The position numbers and the translations under genes are program-made. Below, piece after piece: positions 11,826 to 19,925 of a DNA stretch of 64,000 nucleotides. The notes under the pieces are model-generated. The model saw only the letters and a list, made by a program, of their open reading frames with translations. It ran no database searches and was not told the origin of the DNA. Numbering within the stretch: position 1 is the stretch's first letter; the number at the start of each line of letters is the position of its first letter. Where the stretch lies: positions 62,001-126,000 of the forward strand of contig JAJVIN010000020.1 in the NCBI GenBank assembly GCA_022071945.1, given 5' to 3'. Source of the DNA: Thermoanaerobaculia bacterium. GTDB lineage: Bacteria; Acidobacteriota; Thermoanaerobaculia; UBA5066.

Positions 11826-12074
11826 AACCTCTGCGATTATGACGGCCCCTTTTTCTCGGATGAGCTGGATTCCACGTGGAGACTGTCCGTCGGCGACGGC
11901 CAGCTCAGCTTCCGTGTCCTCAATCAGCCTCCCGTCCCGCTCGCTCTCGTGAGGCTCGAAGAGTTCGCGAGCACGAGCGGGGGGGTGAAACTCCGTTTCG
12001 AACGGGAGGCCGGTGTTGCCTGGCGCTTTTCCGTGCAATCGGGTCGCGTGAAGGACCTGGTGTTCACCCGAGTG
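11826..12074 (+). pseudogene. Remnant of the C-terminal domain of a beta-lactamase-type serine hydrolase
   Basis: Within the ORF at 11556-12290, residues 91-173 read like the small C-terminal domain that follows the catalytic domain in many serine hydrolases (class C beta-lactamase or D-aminopeptidase relatives). The cues are YDGPFFSDELDSTWRLSV, a middle FRVLNQPPVPL, and the ending GRVKDLVFTRV. The catalytic domain with its SxxK and YxN motifs is absent, and the sequence on either side has no family resemblance. I therefore read it as a decayed leftover of a lost gene rather than an expressed 244-residue protein. Confidence 0.5.
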
Positions 12075-12182
12075 AGTAATGGACTCCCCGTTCAGATCCG
12101 CGCAGGGTCCCTGAGGGGCCGGGACCTTCCGCCAGGAACGGATCGGACGAGCGAGAGCCCTCCCTGGCTGGGTGTCAGGGGA

Positions 12183-12197
12183 TGCTCTCTGAGAGCA
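12183..12197. terminator. Weak hairpin after the chemosensory operon
   Basis: TGCTCT-CTG-AGAGCA forms a 6-bp stem with a 3-nt loop about 25 nt beyond the stop codon of the cyclase gene, in the position expected of an operon terminator. No clear T-tract follows, so this is tentative. Confidence 0.3.
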
Positions 12198-12222
12198 CGC
12201 GGCCGCCTGCGAGCACTTCTCG

Positions 12223-13764
12223 TCAGCCCGCGCGCTGTCTCCCGCGCCGTCCGGCGAAGACGGTCTCCACCTCGGCCGGAGGCGAGGTGAACCTGACGAG
12301 GAACCGCCCCTCCCGTCGAGACAGGACCTTGGCGTAGATGTCCCCGGGTATCTCGCCGCCGTCCTCCGCCGCCACCCGCAGCCTCAGGTTCGTCATTTCA
12401 TCGATGCCCTCACTGGAGTCGACCTCGGCTCGCTTCGAAGCCAGGCTCACGATGCGGCCCGCGAATGTCGAGCCCTCCACCTGTTTTCCGCTCAGTCGCG
12501 CCACGGACACTCCGATCGGCACGGTGAGAGGAATGAGCGGGTCCTCTTCATCCGGAACGCGCTCCCCCCCGATCCCCACGAGCGTCCAGGCGGTAATCGG
12601 ATCCTTGAATCCCTTCGCCTGCACCTCGATGCGGTCTCCCACCTCCGCGGCCGCTCCGGCCGCCAGCCGGGCGGATTCGGAGATGAGGACCTGCCCTCCG
12701 ACAGTCATGGACTCGATCCGGGCGGTCAGGTTGACGTGGCTCCCCACGATGCCGTACTTGGCCCGTGTCATCGAGCCGATGTTGCCAACCACGACCTCTC
12801 CGGTGTGGACCGCGATCCCCATCTCCACTGGCGGGAGGTCTTGTTCCACGGCGCGCCGGTTCACATCGAGAATGGCCCGCTGCATCGCCACGGCACACGC
12901 GATTCCCCTCTGGGCATCATCGGGCGCCGAGATGGGCGCCCCGAAGATGGCCAGGACGGCGTCTCCGATGAACTCGTCGATGGTCCCGCGATACGAGGTG
13001 ATGACCTCGGCCATGGCGCCCAGGTAGTTATTGAGGAGCCTGACGACCGCCTCGGCGTCGAGGCGTTCGCACGTCGATGTGAAGCCTCTGAGGTCGGACA
13101 TGAGGATCGTCACGACCCGGCTCTCGCCACCCAGACGAAAGCCGTCGGGGGATTCCAACAGGCTCGCCACGACGTCATCGGAGAGGTACCGACCGAAGGT
13201 CGCCCGAATGAACCTGTTCCGTTTGGACAACTCCGCGGCCTGCCGGGCCAGCTCGTCTCGCTGCCGCTCGACCTCGGCGTTGCGCTGCCGAAGCTGTTCC
13301 TGGCTCTCCACGAGCGCCTCGTACGCGAGCTTTCTCTGCCTTGCATTGCGAAACGCCCCCGAGTGATAGCGGACCCGCGCGATGAGTTCCACTGGGTTCG
13401 GGACCTTCACGAGGTAGTCGTGGGCTCCCACCCGGAACGCCTCGGCCTTCACGACGGGGTCCTCCCGCGTGGAGAGGACGATCAATGGGATATCCAACGT
13501 GCGGGGGTCGGCACGAAACCTCCGGGCGAGCTCGAGCCCATCCACGCCCGGCATCACGAGGTCCTGCAGGATCACTGTCGGCAGGATCGACGCGGCCATT
13601 TCAATCGCCCCGGAAGGATCCTGACAGTAGTGGAGAGTGATGTAGGGCTCGGGCCTGAAGATCTGCCGGAGGGCCTCCGCGATGATCGGCTGGTCATCGA
13701 CCAGGAGCACGGTCACCGGCTGCCGCCTCACGGGCGGAGGAACGAGCTCCTCGAAAGGACTCAC
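12223..13764 (-). CDS. Response regulator-class III nucleotide cyclase-PilZ-like fusion; output of the Wsp-type operon
   Basis: The track's 783-residue ORF starts inside cheB in another frame. I place the real start at the GTG at 13764, which overlaps the cheB stop as GTGA, giving 513 residues. Domains run in order: a receiver (~17-130, LLVDDQP, phospho-acceptor Asp in LQDLVMPGVDG, Lys in YLVKVPN), a coiled linker (~145-190), a class III cyclase catalytic domain (~205-390) and a PilZ-like tail (~420-510, VARLSGKQ...). Both metal-binding Asp residues are present (MSDLRGF and IGDAVLAIFG), as are the Asn and Arg of HVNLTAR. The substrate-specifying Lys and Asp/Thr are Glu (IDEFIGD) and Gly (AKYGIVG), so ATP or GTP specificity cannot be called. 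In Pseudomonas Wsp operons this position holds the diguanylate cyclase WspR. Phosphorylation by the upstream CheA is inferred. Confidence 0.9.
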   Translation of the reverse strand: MSPFEELVPPPVRRQPVTVLLVDDQPIIAEALRQIFRPEPYITLHYCQDPSGAIEMAASILPTVILQDLVMPGVDGLELARRFRADPRTLDIPLIVLSTREDPVVKAEAFRVGAHDYLVKVPNPVELIARVRYHSGAFRNARQRKLAYEALVESQEQLRQRNAEVERQRDELARQAAELSKRNRFIRATFGRYLSDDVVASLLESPDGFRLGGESRVVTILMSDLRGFTSTCERLDAEAVVRLLNNYLGAMAEVITSYRGTIDEFIGDAVLAIFGAPISAPDDAQRGIACAVAMQRAILDVNRRAVEQDLPPVEMGIAVHTGEVVVGNIGSMTRAKYGIVGSHVNLTARIESMTVGGQVLISESARLAAGAAAEVGDRIEVQAKGFKDPITAWTLVGIGGERVPDEEDPLIPLTVPIGVSVARLSGKQVEGSTFAGRIVSLASKRAEVDSSEGIDEMTNLRLRVAAEDGGEIPGDIYAKVLSRREGRFLVRFTSPPAEVETVFAGRRGRQRAG

Positions 13765-14792
13765 GCCCCGCGTCTCCGGATCTGCCGGGCCGCGAACCCC
13801 GCGATGGTTGCCGGTATCGCGTCCAGGGGCAGGATCAGCTCGGCGGCATTGAGTTCCGCGGCGGCCCTCGGCATCCCGTAGACGACGCTCGTGCGGGCAT
13901 CCTGGGCCACAGTCGTCCAGCCTGCCCGCCGCAGGCGGAGCAGGCCCTCCGCCCCGTCTCGGCCCATCCCGGTGAGCAGGATGCCCAGGCCCGGAGACGG
14001 ACTGGCGGCGAGGCTCCCGAACAGGACATCGATCGATGGCCGGTGAGGGACTCCGGCTGGCTCCGCGGAGTACCCGAGGCTCCGATCCGGGCGCAGAACC
14101 AGATGGTCCGCCGTCGCCGCGAGGTACCCCTGCGCGGTCCGGGGAACGTCGCCGGAGCGGGCGGCGGAGACGCGAAACCCGGTGCGTTCGGTCAGCCAGC
14201 TCGCCAGGCCCTCGGCGAAGCCGTCGTCGATGTGCTGAACGATCAGGACGGCCGCGGCGAGATCGCGTGGAACCCTTGCAAGGATCGAAGCCAGGGCCGC
14301 GGGACCGCCGGCCGAGGAGCCGATCGCCACGATCGGGGCCACCCCGGCCGGCTCGCGGAGCTCGATCGGCCCGCTTCCTCCGCTGGCCGGAGCGCGCTTT
14401 GAAAGGAGCGGCTCGAGGCGCACCAGCCGTTCGAGAAACGGCGCCAGGCCCGTCAACTCTCCGTCCGGGCTCATGGCAGGGGCCGTCACGGCATCGAGCG
14501 CCCCTTGCCCCAGGGCTTCGTAGACCACTTCCACGCTCCCGGCAACGCGATCGCGGGCAAGCAGGACGGCACACGGCCTCTCCGCCATGACCTGCCGCGT
14601 CAGCTCGGCGGCGCCCGGCTGAGAGAGAGCGGGGTCAAGGAGCAAGAGGTCGGGCGTGTCCCGCAGCGTCGATTCGAGCGCCTGGGCGCCCTCCCTCGCG
14701 GTCCAGATGACCTCGTGGCCGGCTCCACCGGTCACGGCACGCCGCAGGGCCTCGACGGTCAGGCGGCTCGGGCTCGCGATGGCAATCCTCAT
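13761..14792 (-). CDS. wspF: CheB/WspF-like protein-glutamate methylesterase with degenerate receiver domain
   Basis: The C-terminal methylesterase domain (~150-335) carries the full CheB catalytic set: Ser in GSSAGG, His in IVQHI and Asp in TGMGRDGAEG. It should demethylate or deamidate receptor glutamates for adaptation. The N-terminal receiver (~1-120) keeps the phospho-acceptor position (LLLLDPAL). However, the acidic pair that binds Mg2+ is replaced (IASPSR instead of VDDS), and the conserved Lys of the VTKP motif is Ala (AVTAPA). Phosphorylation-dependent activation is therefore doubtful. It begins at an ATG overlapping the cheA stop (ATGA) and ends in the GTG start of the cyclase gene, so translation is probably coupled on both sides. 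Confidence 0.9.
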   Translation of the reverse strand: MRIAIASPSRLTVEALRRAVTGGAGHEVIWTAREGAQALESTLRDTPDLLLLDPALSQPGAAELTRQVMAERPCAVLLARDRVAGSVEVVYEALGQGALDAVTAPAMSPDGELTGLAPFLERLVRLEPLLSKRAPASGGSGPIELREPAGVAPIVAIGSSAGGPAALASILARVPRDLAAAVLIVQHIDDGFAEGLASWLTERTGFRVSAARSGDVPRTAQGYLAATADHLVLRPDRSLGYSAEPAGVPHRPSIDVLFGSLAASPSPGLGILLTGMGRDGAEGLLRLRRAGWTTVAQDARTSVVYGMPRAAAELNAAELILPLDAIPATIAGFAARQIRRRGA

Positions 14793-17455
14793 TCTTCAGG
14801 TGCTCCGATCAAGTCCGCGACTGCCTGTAGCAGCTTCTCGTCAGCGTAGTCGCTCTTTGGCAGGTACAGGTCGGCGGCCGCGGAGAGCCCACGCAGCCGG
14901 TCCTCGACCGATCCGCGGTACGAGACGATGATGACGGGGAGGCCCTTCAGACGGGGATCCTGCTTGATGGACCGGGTGAGCGAGACGCCGTCCATCCTGG
15001 GCATGTCGATGTCCGTGATGACGAGGTCAAACGCACGGTCTCGCGCCGCCATCCAGCCTTCCTCGCCGTCCACAGCCGTTTCGACCTCGTAGCCCTTCGC
15101 GCTCAGAAGCTCCCTTTGAAGCTCTCGAACCGTGATGGAGTCATCGACGACGAGAATCCGCTTCTTCCTTCGCGCGGGCGGTTCGCGAGAGATCCCCAGC
15201 TTCTCCATCCGGGTCTCCTGCCTCAGATGCAAGACGGACCGGACGATGTCCTCGACATCGATGATGAGGACAGGAGTTCCGTCTGGCAGGATGGCCGCCG
15301 CGCTGATGTCGGCGACACGGCCGAGCCGCGGGTCGAGGGGACGAACCACCAGATCGAACTCGCCCAGGAACTCCTGCACCGCGAACCCGAAAGAGTGACC
15401 GCGATCCGAGAGCAACACGATGTGGAGCGGATCCGACGGCACGTCGCCCGCCTCCAGCTCGAGAATCTGCGAGGCCGGGACGAGAGCGACGGCGCGCCCA
15501 TCGAGCGGCACGTACTGGCGGTCCTCGACCTGCTGGACGCTCCCAAGCGGTACTCGCAAGAGGGCGTCGATCCTGTTGAGTGGAAAGGCGTAGGGCTCGT
15601 CAGCGATCTTCACGACAACGGCCCGGAGAACCGAGCGGCTGACGGGCACCCTGAGGTGGAAAGACGTGCCGCGCCCGGCCTCCGTCGTCACCCAGACGGC
15701 TCCTCCCACTTCCCGAAGAACACTCCTCACGACATCGAGCCCCACTCCTCGTCCCGATATCTCACTGACGTGCTCGGCCGTCGAGAATCCGGGCGCGAAG
15801 AGATGGTCGAGGAGCCGGTCCTCATCGAGGGCGCCGACGGTCTCTGCGGGAAGAAGCCCCAGCGTCTGAACCCTCTCTCGAATGCGTCCGACGTCGATTC
15901 CACTCCCGTCATCGGAGACCGAAATCTCGAGCATTCCAAAGCGGTGACGGGCCTCGAGCCGGATGGTCCCGCGTTCGGGCTTGCCAGACGCCCGGCGGAC
16001 GTCCGGCGGCTCGAGCCCGTGATCCACGGCGTTCCGGATGAGGTGGTTGAGGGGGGCTTCGATTCTCTCCAGGATGTCGCGATCGATTCGCTGGTCTTCC
16101 CCCGTGACATGGAGGTCCACGAGCTTCCCGAGTTTTCTCGCCACGTCACGGACGAGTCGCGGAAAGGCCGTCAGGCCGTCGGAGAGCGGACGCATCCGGC
16201 TGCCCGTCGCCTCGCGGAAGAGGCGCAGCATCAGGTCCTCGGACCGGCGAGCGTGCTCCTCGAACTCCTCGACCCACGTGGAGACGACCGAGCGAGCCTC
16301 CGAGAGCCTCTGCCTGAGCTCGGCGATCCGCATGCCGATAGGGTGGTCGCTCGCGGGGGCTCCGAGAGCCTGATGCAGATCGTTCAGCAGATCCGCGAGC
16401 CCGGCCTGACGCGCCCTCAGCCTCTGCTGGACCTCGGCGAAGGGCTTCAGCCGCCGGGTCTCCACGAGGGACTCGCCGGCGAGGGCGACGAGCCGGCTGA
16501 GATGGCTCGCCCGCACCCTAAGGACGCGATCCTCCTCGAGATCGGCGGCAAAGGCGCCAGAGTGGCCGTCGGCCGGAACGGGCGTCTCGGCAGCCCGGGC
16601 GCCAGCTTCCGCGTCCGGACGGCCTGGCGCCGGCCCGGCACCGCCCTCCCCCGCCGCCAGGCGCGCCGCCAAGGCCAAGACCTCCCGGTCGGACGGCCGC
16701 GAGCCGGCTGGCGCCAGGACCGCGTTCGCGAGGCGCCCGAGCATGTCGGAAGCCTCGAGCAGCATCTCGATACGAACGGGCGAGACCTCGGCGGAACCCG
16801 TCTGGATGCGGATGAGCTGGTCTTCCGCGGCGTGCGCCAGCCTCACCGCCACATCCAGCCCCACGACTCGTGCCGCCCCCTTGATCGAGTGCGCGGCCCG
16901 CATGAGCCGCTCCACGACCTCGAGCCGGCGCGGCTCCTTCTCGAGAAGGAGCAGGCCGTCGGTCAGCGTCGCCGTGTGAAGCTCCGCCTCGTGGCGGAAG
17001 AGCTCGAGCGACACCGGAGTCACCTCAGCCAGAGCATCGGTCGCGACGGGCTCGGCACGATCCGGCCGAGCCGCCTGGCTGATCCCCGGGGCGGTCATCG
17101 CCTCCAGGGCCGCGACCAGGGATTCGACTTCAACGTGTCTGTCGCGCGCGATTTGCTCCCCTTCCTCGGAACCCGCCGCCGCGAGCCTCCCGATGAGCTC
17201 GACGGCCGCCCGGCAGGTCTCTACATCCGAGAAGGAGAGAGTCCCTCCTCTCGATTCGACCGCCAGGAGAGCGCCTTCGAGCCCTCCGGAGAGGCGAACG
17301 GCGGCCTCTGCCCCCACGACCCTGGCTGCACCGTGGATGGCCTGGGCGGCGAAGATGATGCCGGCGTCGAAGGGGCGCTCTGACGACAGGGCCGCCTTCA
17401 GCGCCACGGCCTCGCGCCCGACTTCCTCGGCGAAGAGGGCGTCGAGGGCGTTCAC
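14789..17455 (-). CDS. wspE: CheA/WspE-like hybrid histidine kinase with two Hpt domains and a C-terminal receiver
   Basis: This 888-residue protein is the central kinase of the operon. The first Hpt domain has its phospho-His in AIHGAARVVG (His41). A second Hpt near residue 200 has AAHSIKGAARVVG. A dimerisation helix region (~330-430) follows. The ATPase then shows LIRNAVDHGLEPP (N box), VSDDGSGID (G1) and SGRGVGLDVVRSVL (G2). A CheW-like domain (~600-730) and a receiver (~765-888, VVDDSITVRELQ, Asp in ITDIDMPRMDG) complete it. Known WspE proteins have the CheA-REC form; the extra Hpt here looks like a duplication, since both share GAARVVG. The GTG start overlaps the preceding CheW-like gene as GTGA. 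It should phosphorylate its own receiver, the cyclase's receiver and possibly CheB. Confidence 0.95.
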   Translation of the reverse strand: MNALDALFAEEVGREAVALKAALSSERPFDAGIIFAAQAIHGAARVVGAEAAVRLSGGLEGALLAVESRGGTLSFSDVETCRAAVELIGRLAAAGSEEGEQIARDRHVEVESLVAALEAMTAPGISQAARPDRAEPVATDALAEVTPVSLELFRHEAELHTATLTDGLLLLEKEPRRLEVVERLMRAAHSIKGAARVVGLDVAVRLAHAAEDQLIRIQTGSAEVSPVRIEMLLEASDMLGRLANAVLAPAGSRPSDREVLALAARLAAGEGGAGPAPGRPDAEAGARAAETPVPADGHSGAFAADLEEDRVLRVRASHLSRLVALAGESLVETRRLKPFAEVQQRLRARQAGLADLLNDLHQALGAPASDHPIGMRIAELRQRLSEARSVVSTWVEEFEEHARRSEDLMLRLFREATGSRMRPLSDGLTAFPRLVRDVARKLGKLVDLHVTGEDQRIDRDILERIEAPLNHLIRNAVDHGLEPPDVRRASGKPERGTIRLEARHRFGMLEISVSDDGSGIDVGRIRERVQTLGLLPAETVGALDEDRLLDHLFAPGFSTAEHVSEISGRGVGLDVVRSVLREVGGAVWVTTEAGRGTSFHLRVPVSRSVLRAVVVKIADEPYAFPLNRIDALLRVPLGSVQQVEDRQYVPLDGRAVALVPASQILELEAGDVPSDPLHIVLLSDRGHSFGFAVQEFLGEFDLVVRPLDPRLGRVADISAAAILPDGTPVLIIDVEDIVRSVLHLRQETRMEKLGISREPPARRKKRILVVDDSITVRELQRELLSAKGYEVETAVDGEEGWMAARDRAFDLVITDIDMPRMDGVSLTRSIKQDPRLKGLPVIIVSYRGSVEDRLRGLSAAADLYLPKSDYADEKLLQAVADLIGAPEE

Positions 17456-18114
17456 CCCGCCACCTTTCGGAGGGCAAGCTGAAGCTCAGCGGCATTGAGA
17501 TAGGCCGCACGCCTCTCACCCCAGGGAAAGACACCGCGAGTGATCGCCGAAAGCGACGCCGGAAGGGTGGCCGGCGCGGCTTCGAGGCTCGACGCGGCAA
17601 AGCGGTGGACTCCGTGGACCTCGCTGACGGCAAACACCCAGGTCTCGGCCCGTGTCCCGATCACCGCGAGGCGCTCCCGCTTCCGGCTCTCGGCGGCGGG
17701 TCCGGCGTGGAGCGGAATCTCGAGAAGCCGGTCCAGCGCCACGCAGAGATGCAGTTGACCCCTGATGTTCACGAGTCCCGAGACCAGCGTTCCCACCCGA
17801 TGGGCGATCCGGTGGACCGGACGGAGATCAGCGACCTCGCAGAAAACGGCCGTGTCGATCGCCATCCACTCCTGTCCCAGGCGGAAGAGGACCACCGACA
17901 CCTCTTCAACGGCCGGCCTGGGAGGCTCTGCGACGATGCGGGTGAAGAACTCGGCATAGCCAGCGGGCGAGGGACGTTCCAGAAAGGCCTCGGCCGCGCG
18001 CGTCAAGACTTCGCAGTTCCGGCAGTGCACGACGCGGAGCAATTCGGGACAGCTCCGGTCGCCCCCCGCTCCGATGAGGCGCCAGCAGCCTTCCAGCGAG
18101 ATGAAGTCCCTCAC
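17452..18114 (-). CDS. wspD: CheW/WspD-like coupling protein with Cys-rich N-terminus
   Basis: This is a 220-residue scaffold protein linking receptor and kinase. The CheW domain occupies about residues 70-215 (LFRLGQEWMAIDTAVFCEV, GLVNIRGQLHLCVALDRLL). Before it lies a short segment with spaced cysteines: CWRLIG..GD.SCPEL, then HCRNCEV. This Cys pattern is typical of WspD-like CheWs and may bind a metal, though that is inference. It starts at a GTG overlapping the cheR stop and ends in the GTG of cheA, so the CheR-CheW-CheA stoichiometry is probably set by coupled translation. Confidence 0.9.
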   Translation of the reverse strand: MRDFISLEGCWRLIGAGGDRSCPELLRVVHCRNCEVLTRAAEAFLERPSPAGYAEFFTRIVAEPPRPAVEEVSVVLFRLGQEWMAIDTAVFCEVADLRPVHRIAHRVGTLVSGLVNIRGQLHLCVALDRLLEIPLHAGPAAESRKRERLAVIGTRAETWVFAVSEVHGVHRFAASSLEAAPATLPASLSAITRGVFPWGERRAAYLNAAELQLALRKVAG

Positions 18115-19415
18115 GCCGCACCCCGCCCGAGAGCCCGGGCCCTGCGCCGGAACCCGGCGGCCCGGGCCCGGTCACCCCGCCGCTCGGCCAGTAGCGCGAG
18201 ATGCGTCAGGGCCCCCTCGTGGGCCTCGTCGAGGCAAAGAGTCCGCAGGAAATCCGCCTCGGCCCCTTCCGGATCTCCCATCCCCCCGAGAACGAGCGCT
18301 CTGAGGAAGTAGACCGGGGCCTCCGGGCCTTCCCTCGAGAGCCGATCGTCACAGGCGGCGAGGGCCCTTTCGAGTAGCCCCCGATCCGCCAGGGACCGGA
18401 TCTCCCCGATTCCCCCACCGCTCCCGCCGTCCGGGCTTCCGGTCTCCCGTGCGGCCGGAACGCCGGATGGAACCGACGGGGAAGCCTCCCCCGCCCCCGA
18501 CCCGGGAATCAAGGGAGTGCCGGAGACGCGGGACTCCCGGGGCTGATGGCGGGACGAGTGGAGCCGGGCCTCTCGAATCGGCTCCATCCCGAGCTCTGCC
18601 GCCTCGGCCCACGCCTGACGCCGCCCGCTCGAAGGAGAGGCCGAAGCTCTGGAGTAGGCAAAGGCCTCGCCGGGGCCCGCTGGCTGCCAGTCCGCGGAAA
18701 GCGACCGCGGATCCTCGGCGCTGCCGAGGAACAGGATCCCGCCCTCGGACAGCAGCCGGCTCAGGCTCGTGAGGCAGCGCTGCCGGGCCCTCGGGGTGAG
18801 GTAGATGAAGACGTTTCGGCAGAAAACAGCGTGGTACCCCCCGTCCGCGGCGGGCAAGGCCGGGTCGGAGACATTCCCGGCGTGAAAGGAGACCCGCTCC
18901 CGGAGGTTCTGGGTCAGCTCGAACCGGCCCGCTCCCAGCTCGATGCGGTATGGAGACGGAACCGCGGTCTCTCTCTCCGCTCTCGGCCCGTAGATCGCGC
19001 GCTGGGCCCGGGAGAGGGCGGTGGTGCTGATGTCCAGGCCGTCGACATGGAAGTCCACCAGCCCAGACTCGAGCAAGGTGATCGCGGCCGAGTACGGCTC
19101 CTCGCCCGACGCGCACGCCAGACACGCGACCCGATAGCCGCTCTTTCCGCGGTCCCGGCAGGAAAGAGCGTGCGCCGAAAGGAGCGAGAACGCGGCCGGT
19201 TCCCTGAAGAACCAGCTCTCCGGGACGACGAGTTCTTCGACCAAGGCCTGCCGCTCCGCCTTCGAGATCGAAAAGCGCGAGAGGTAGCCCGCGGTACCCG
19301 AGAGACCGAGTGCCTCGACACGAGATCGCACGGCGAGGGCCAGAGCCCGGTCTCCAATCAGGGCGGGGTCGAGCCCGATCTCGTCTCGCAGGAAGCCGGT
19401 GATGGCCTGGTTCAT
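18111..19415 (-). CDS. wspC: CheR/WspC-like chemoreceptor methyltransferase with TPR-like C-terminus
   Basis: An N-terminal CheR helical domain (~1-75) precedes a SAM-dependent methyltransferase domain (~80-270). This domain shows VACLACASGEEPYSAAI (SAM loop), HVDGLDIS and VFCRNVFIYLT, the usual CheR signature. A low-complexity Pro/Ser/Gly linker (~285-345) leads to a TPR-like tail (~350-430), as in WspC, which methylates its receptor without a pentapeptide tether. Substrates would be glutamates of the MCP encoded at 19926. The start ATG overlaps the stop of the upstream cheW (ATGA). Confidence 0.92.
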   Translation of the reverse strand: MNQAITGFLRDEIGLDPALIGDRALALAVRSRVEALGLSGTAGYLSRFSISKAERQALVEELVVPESWFFREPAAFSLLSAHALSCRDRGKSGYRVACLACASGEEPYSAAITLLESGLVDFHVDGLDISTTALSRAQRAIYGPRAERETAVPSPYRIELGAGRFELTQNLRERVSFHAGNVSDPALPAADGGYHAVFCRNVFIYLTPRARQRCLTSLSRLLSEGGILFLGSAEDPRSLSADWQPAGPGEAFAYSRASASPSSGRRQAWAEAAELGMEPIREARLHSSRHQPRESRVSGTPLIPGSGAGEASPSVPSGVPAARETGSPDGGSGGGIGEIRSLADRGLLERALAACDDRLSREGPEAPVYFLRALVLGGMGDPEGAEADFLRTLCLDEAHEGALTHLALLAERRGDRARAAGFRRRARALGRGAA

Positions 19416-19906
19416 GACGAAACGGGCCTTCGAGTGGATTCAGGATCCTCCCCGGCTGGACTCTCGAGGAGGAGAACCGGATAGAGCTCGTCCGGGATCA
19501 GAGCCTCCGGCTCGATGAGCTGGACGAGCCGGTCACCCATCCGCGCCACATCGCCCAGATACGGCGCGCCCGGGATCAAAAGGGAGGCCTGGACGTCCCC
19601 GGACTCCATCGTGACGGCGGTGACGCCTTCCGCCAGAAGCCCTACGAGACGTCTGCCGTTTGTCGCCCTGCTTCGGAGCGCAAGGACGATGATCCGGCTC
19701 GAGAGGCGATCTGGACATGGCTCGCCCGCGATGAGGAGCGAAAGGTCGACGACGGGCGTCACGGTGCCCCGGTAGACGAAGAGTCCCGCGACACCCGGCG
19801 GGGAGGCCGCGACCGGCCGAAGGAGCACGCGCGGGATCACCTCGACGACGCGCCCGGCCGGCACGCCGTAAGACTCGTCCTTGACCCTGAAAACGATCCT
19901 CAGCAC
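19412..19906 (-). CDS. wspB: CheW/WspB-like coupling protein
   Basis: This 164-residue protein is almost entirely one CheW domain: FRVKDESYGVPAGRVVEVIP at the start and GLFVYRGTVTPVVDLSLLI in the middle. It should bridge the MCP to the CheA-REC kinase. The start is a GTG (track start) with only a weak ribosome site. It begins 19 nt after the MCP stop codon and overlaps the cheR start as ATGA. A second, differently built CheW lies further down the operon, as in Wsp systems. Confidence 0.9.
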   Translation of the reverse strand: MLRIVFRVKDESYGVPAGRVVEVIPRVLLRPVAASPPGVAGLFVYRGTVTPVVDLSLLIAGEPCPDRLSSRIIVLALRSRATNGRRLVGLLAEGVTAVTMESGDVQASLLIPGAPYLGDVARMGDRLVQLIEPEALIPDELYPVLLLESPAGEDPESTRRPVSS

Positions 19907-19925
19907 AGAGGTTCTCGTCTGGGGC

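Noticed and set aside
12223-14574. A 783-residue fusion protein covering both cheB and the cyclase region
   Set aside because: The first 270 codons lie in a different frame from the clear CheB protein; the true cyclase gene begins at the GTGA overlap at 13764.
15116-17383. 755-residue plus-strand ORF opposite the CheA gene
   Set aside because: The minus strand has a complete, motif-rich CheA-REC protein; the plus-strand product is Arg/Gly/Pro-rich without motifs.
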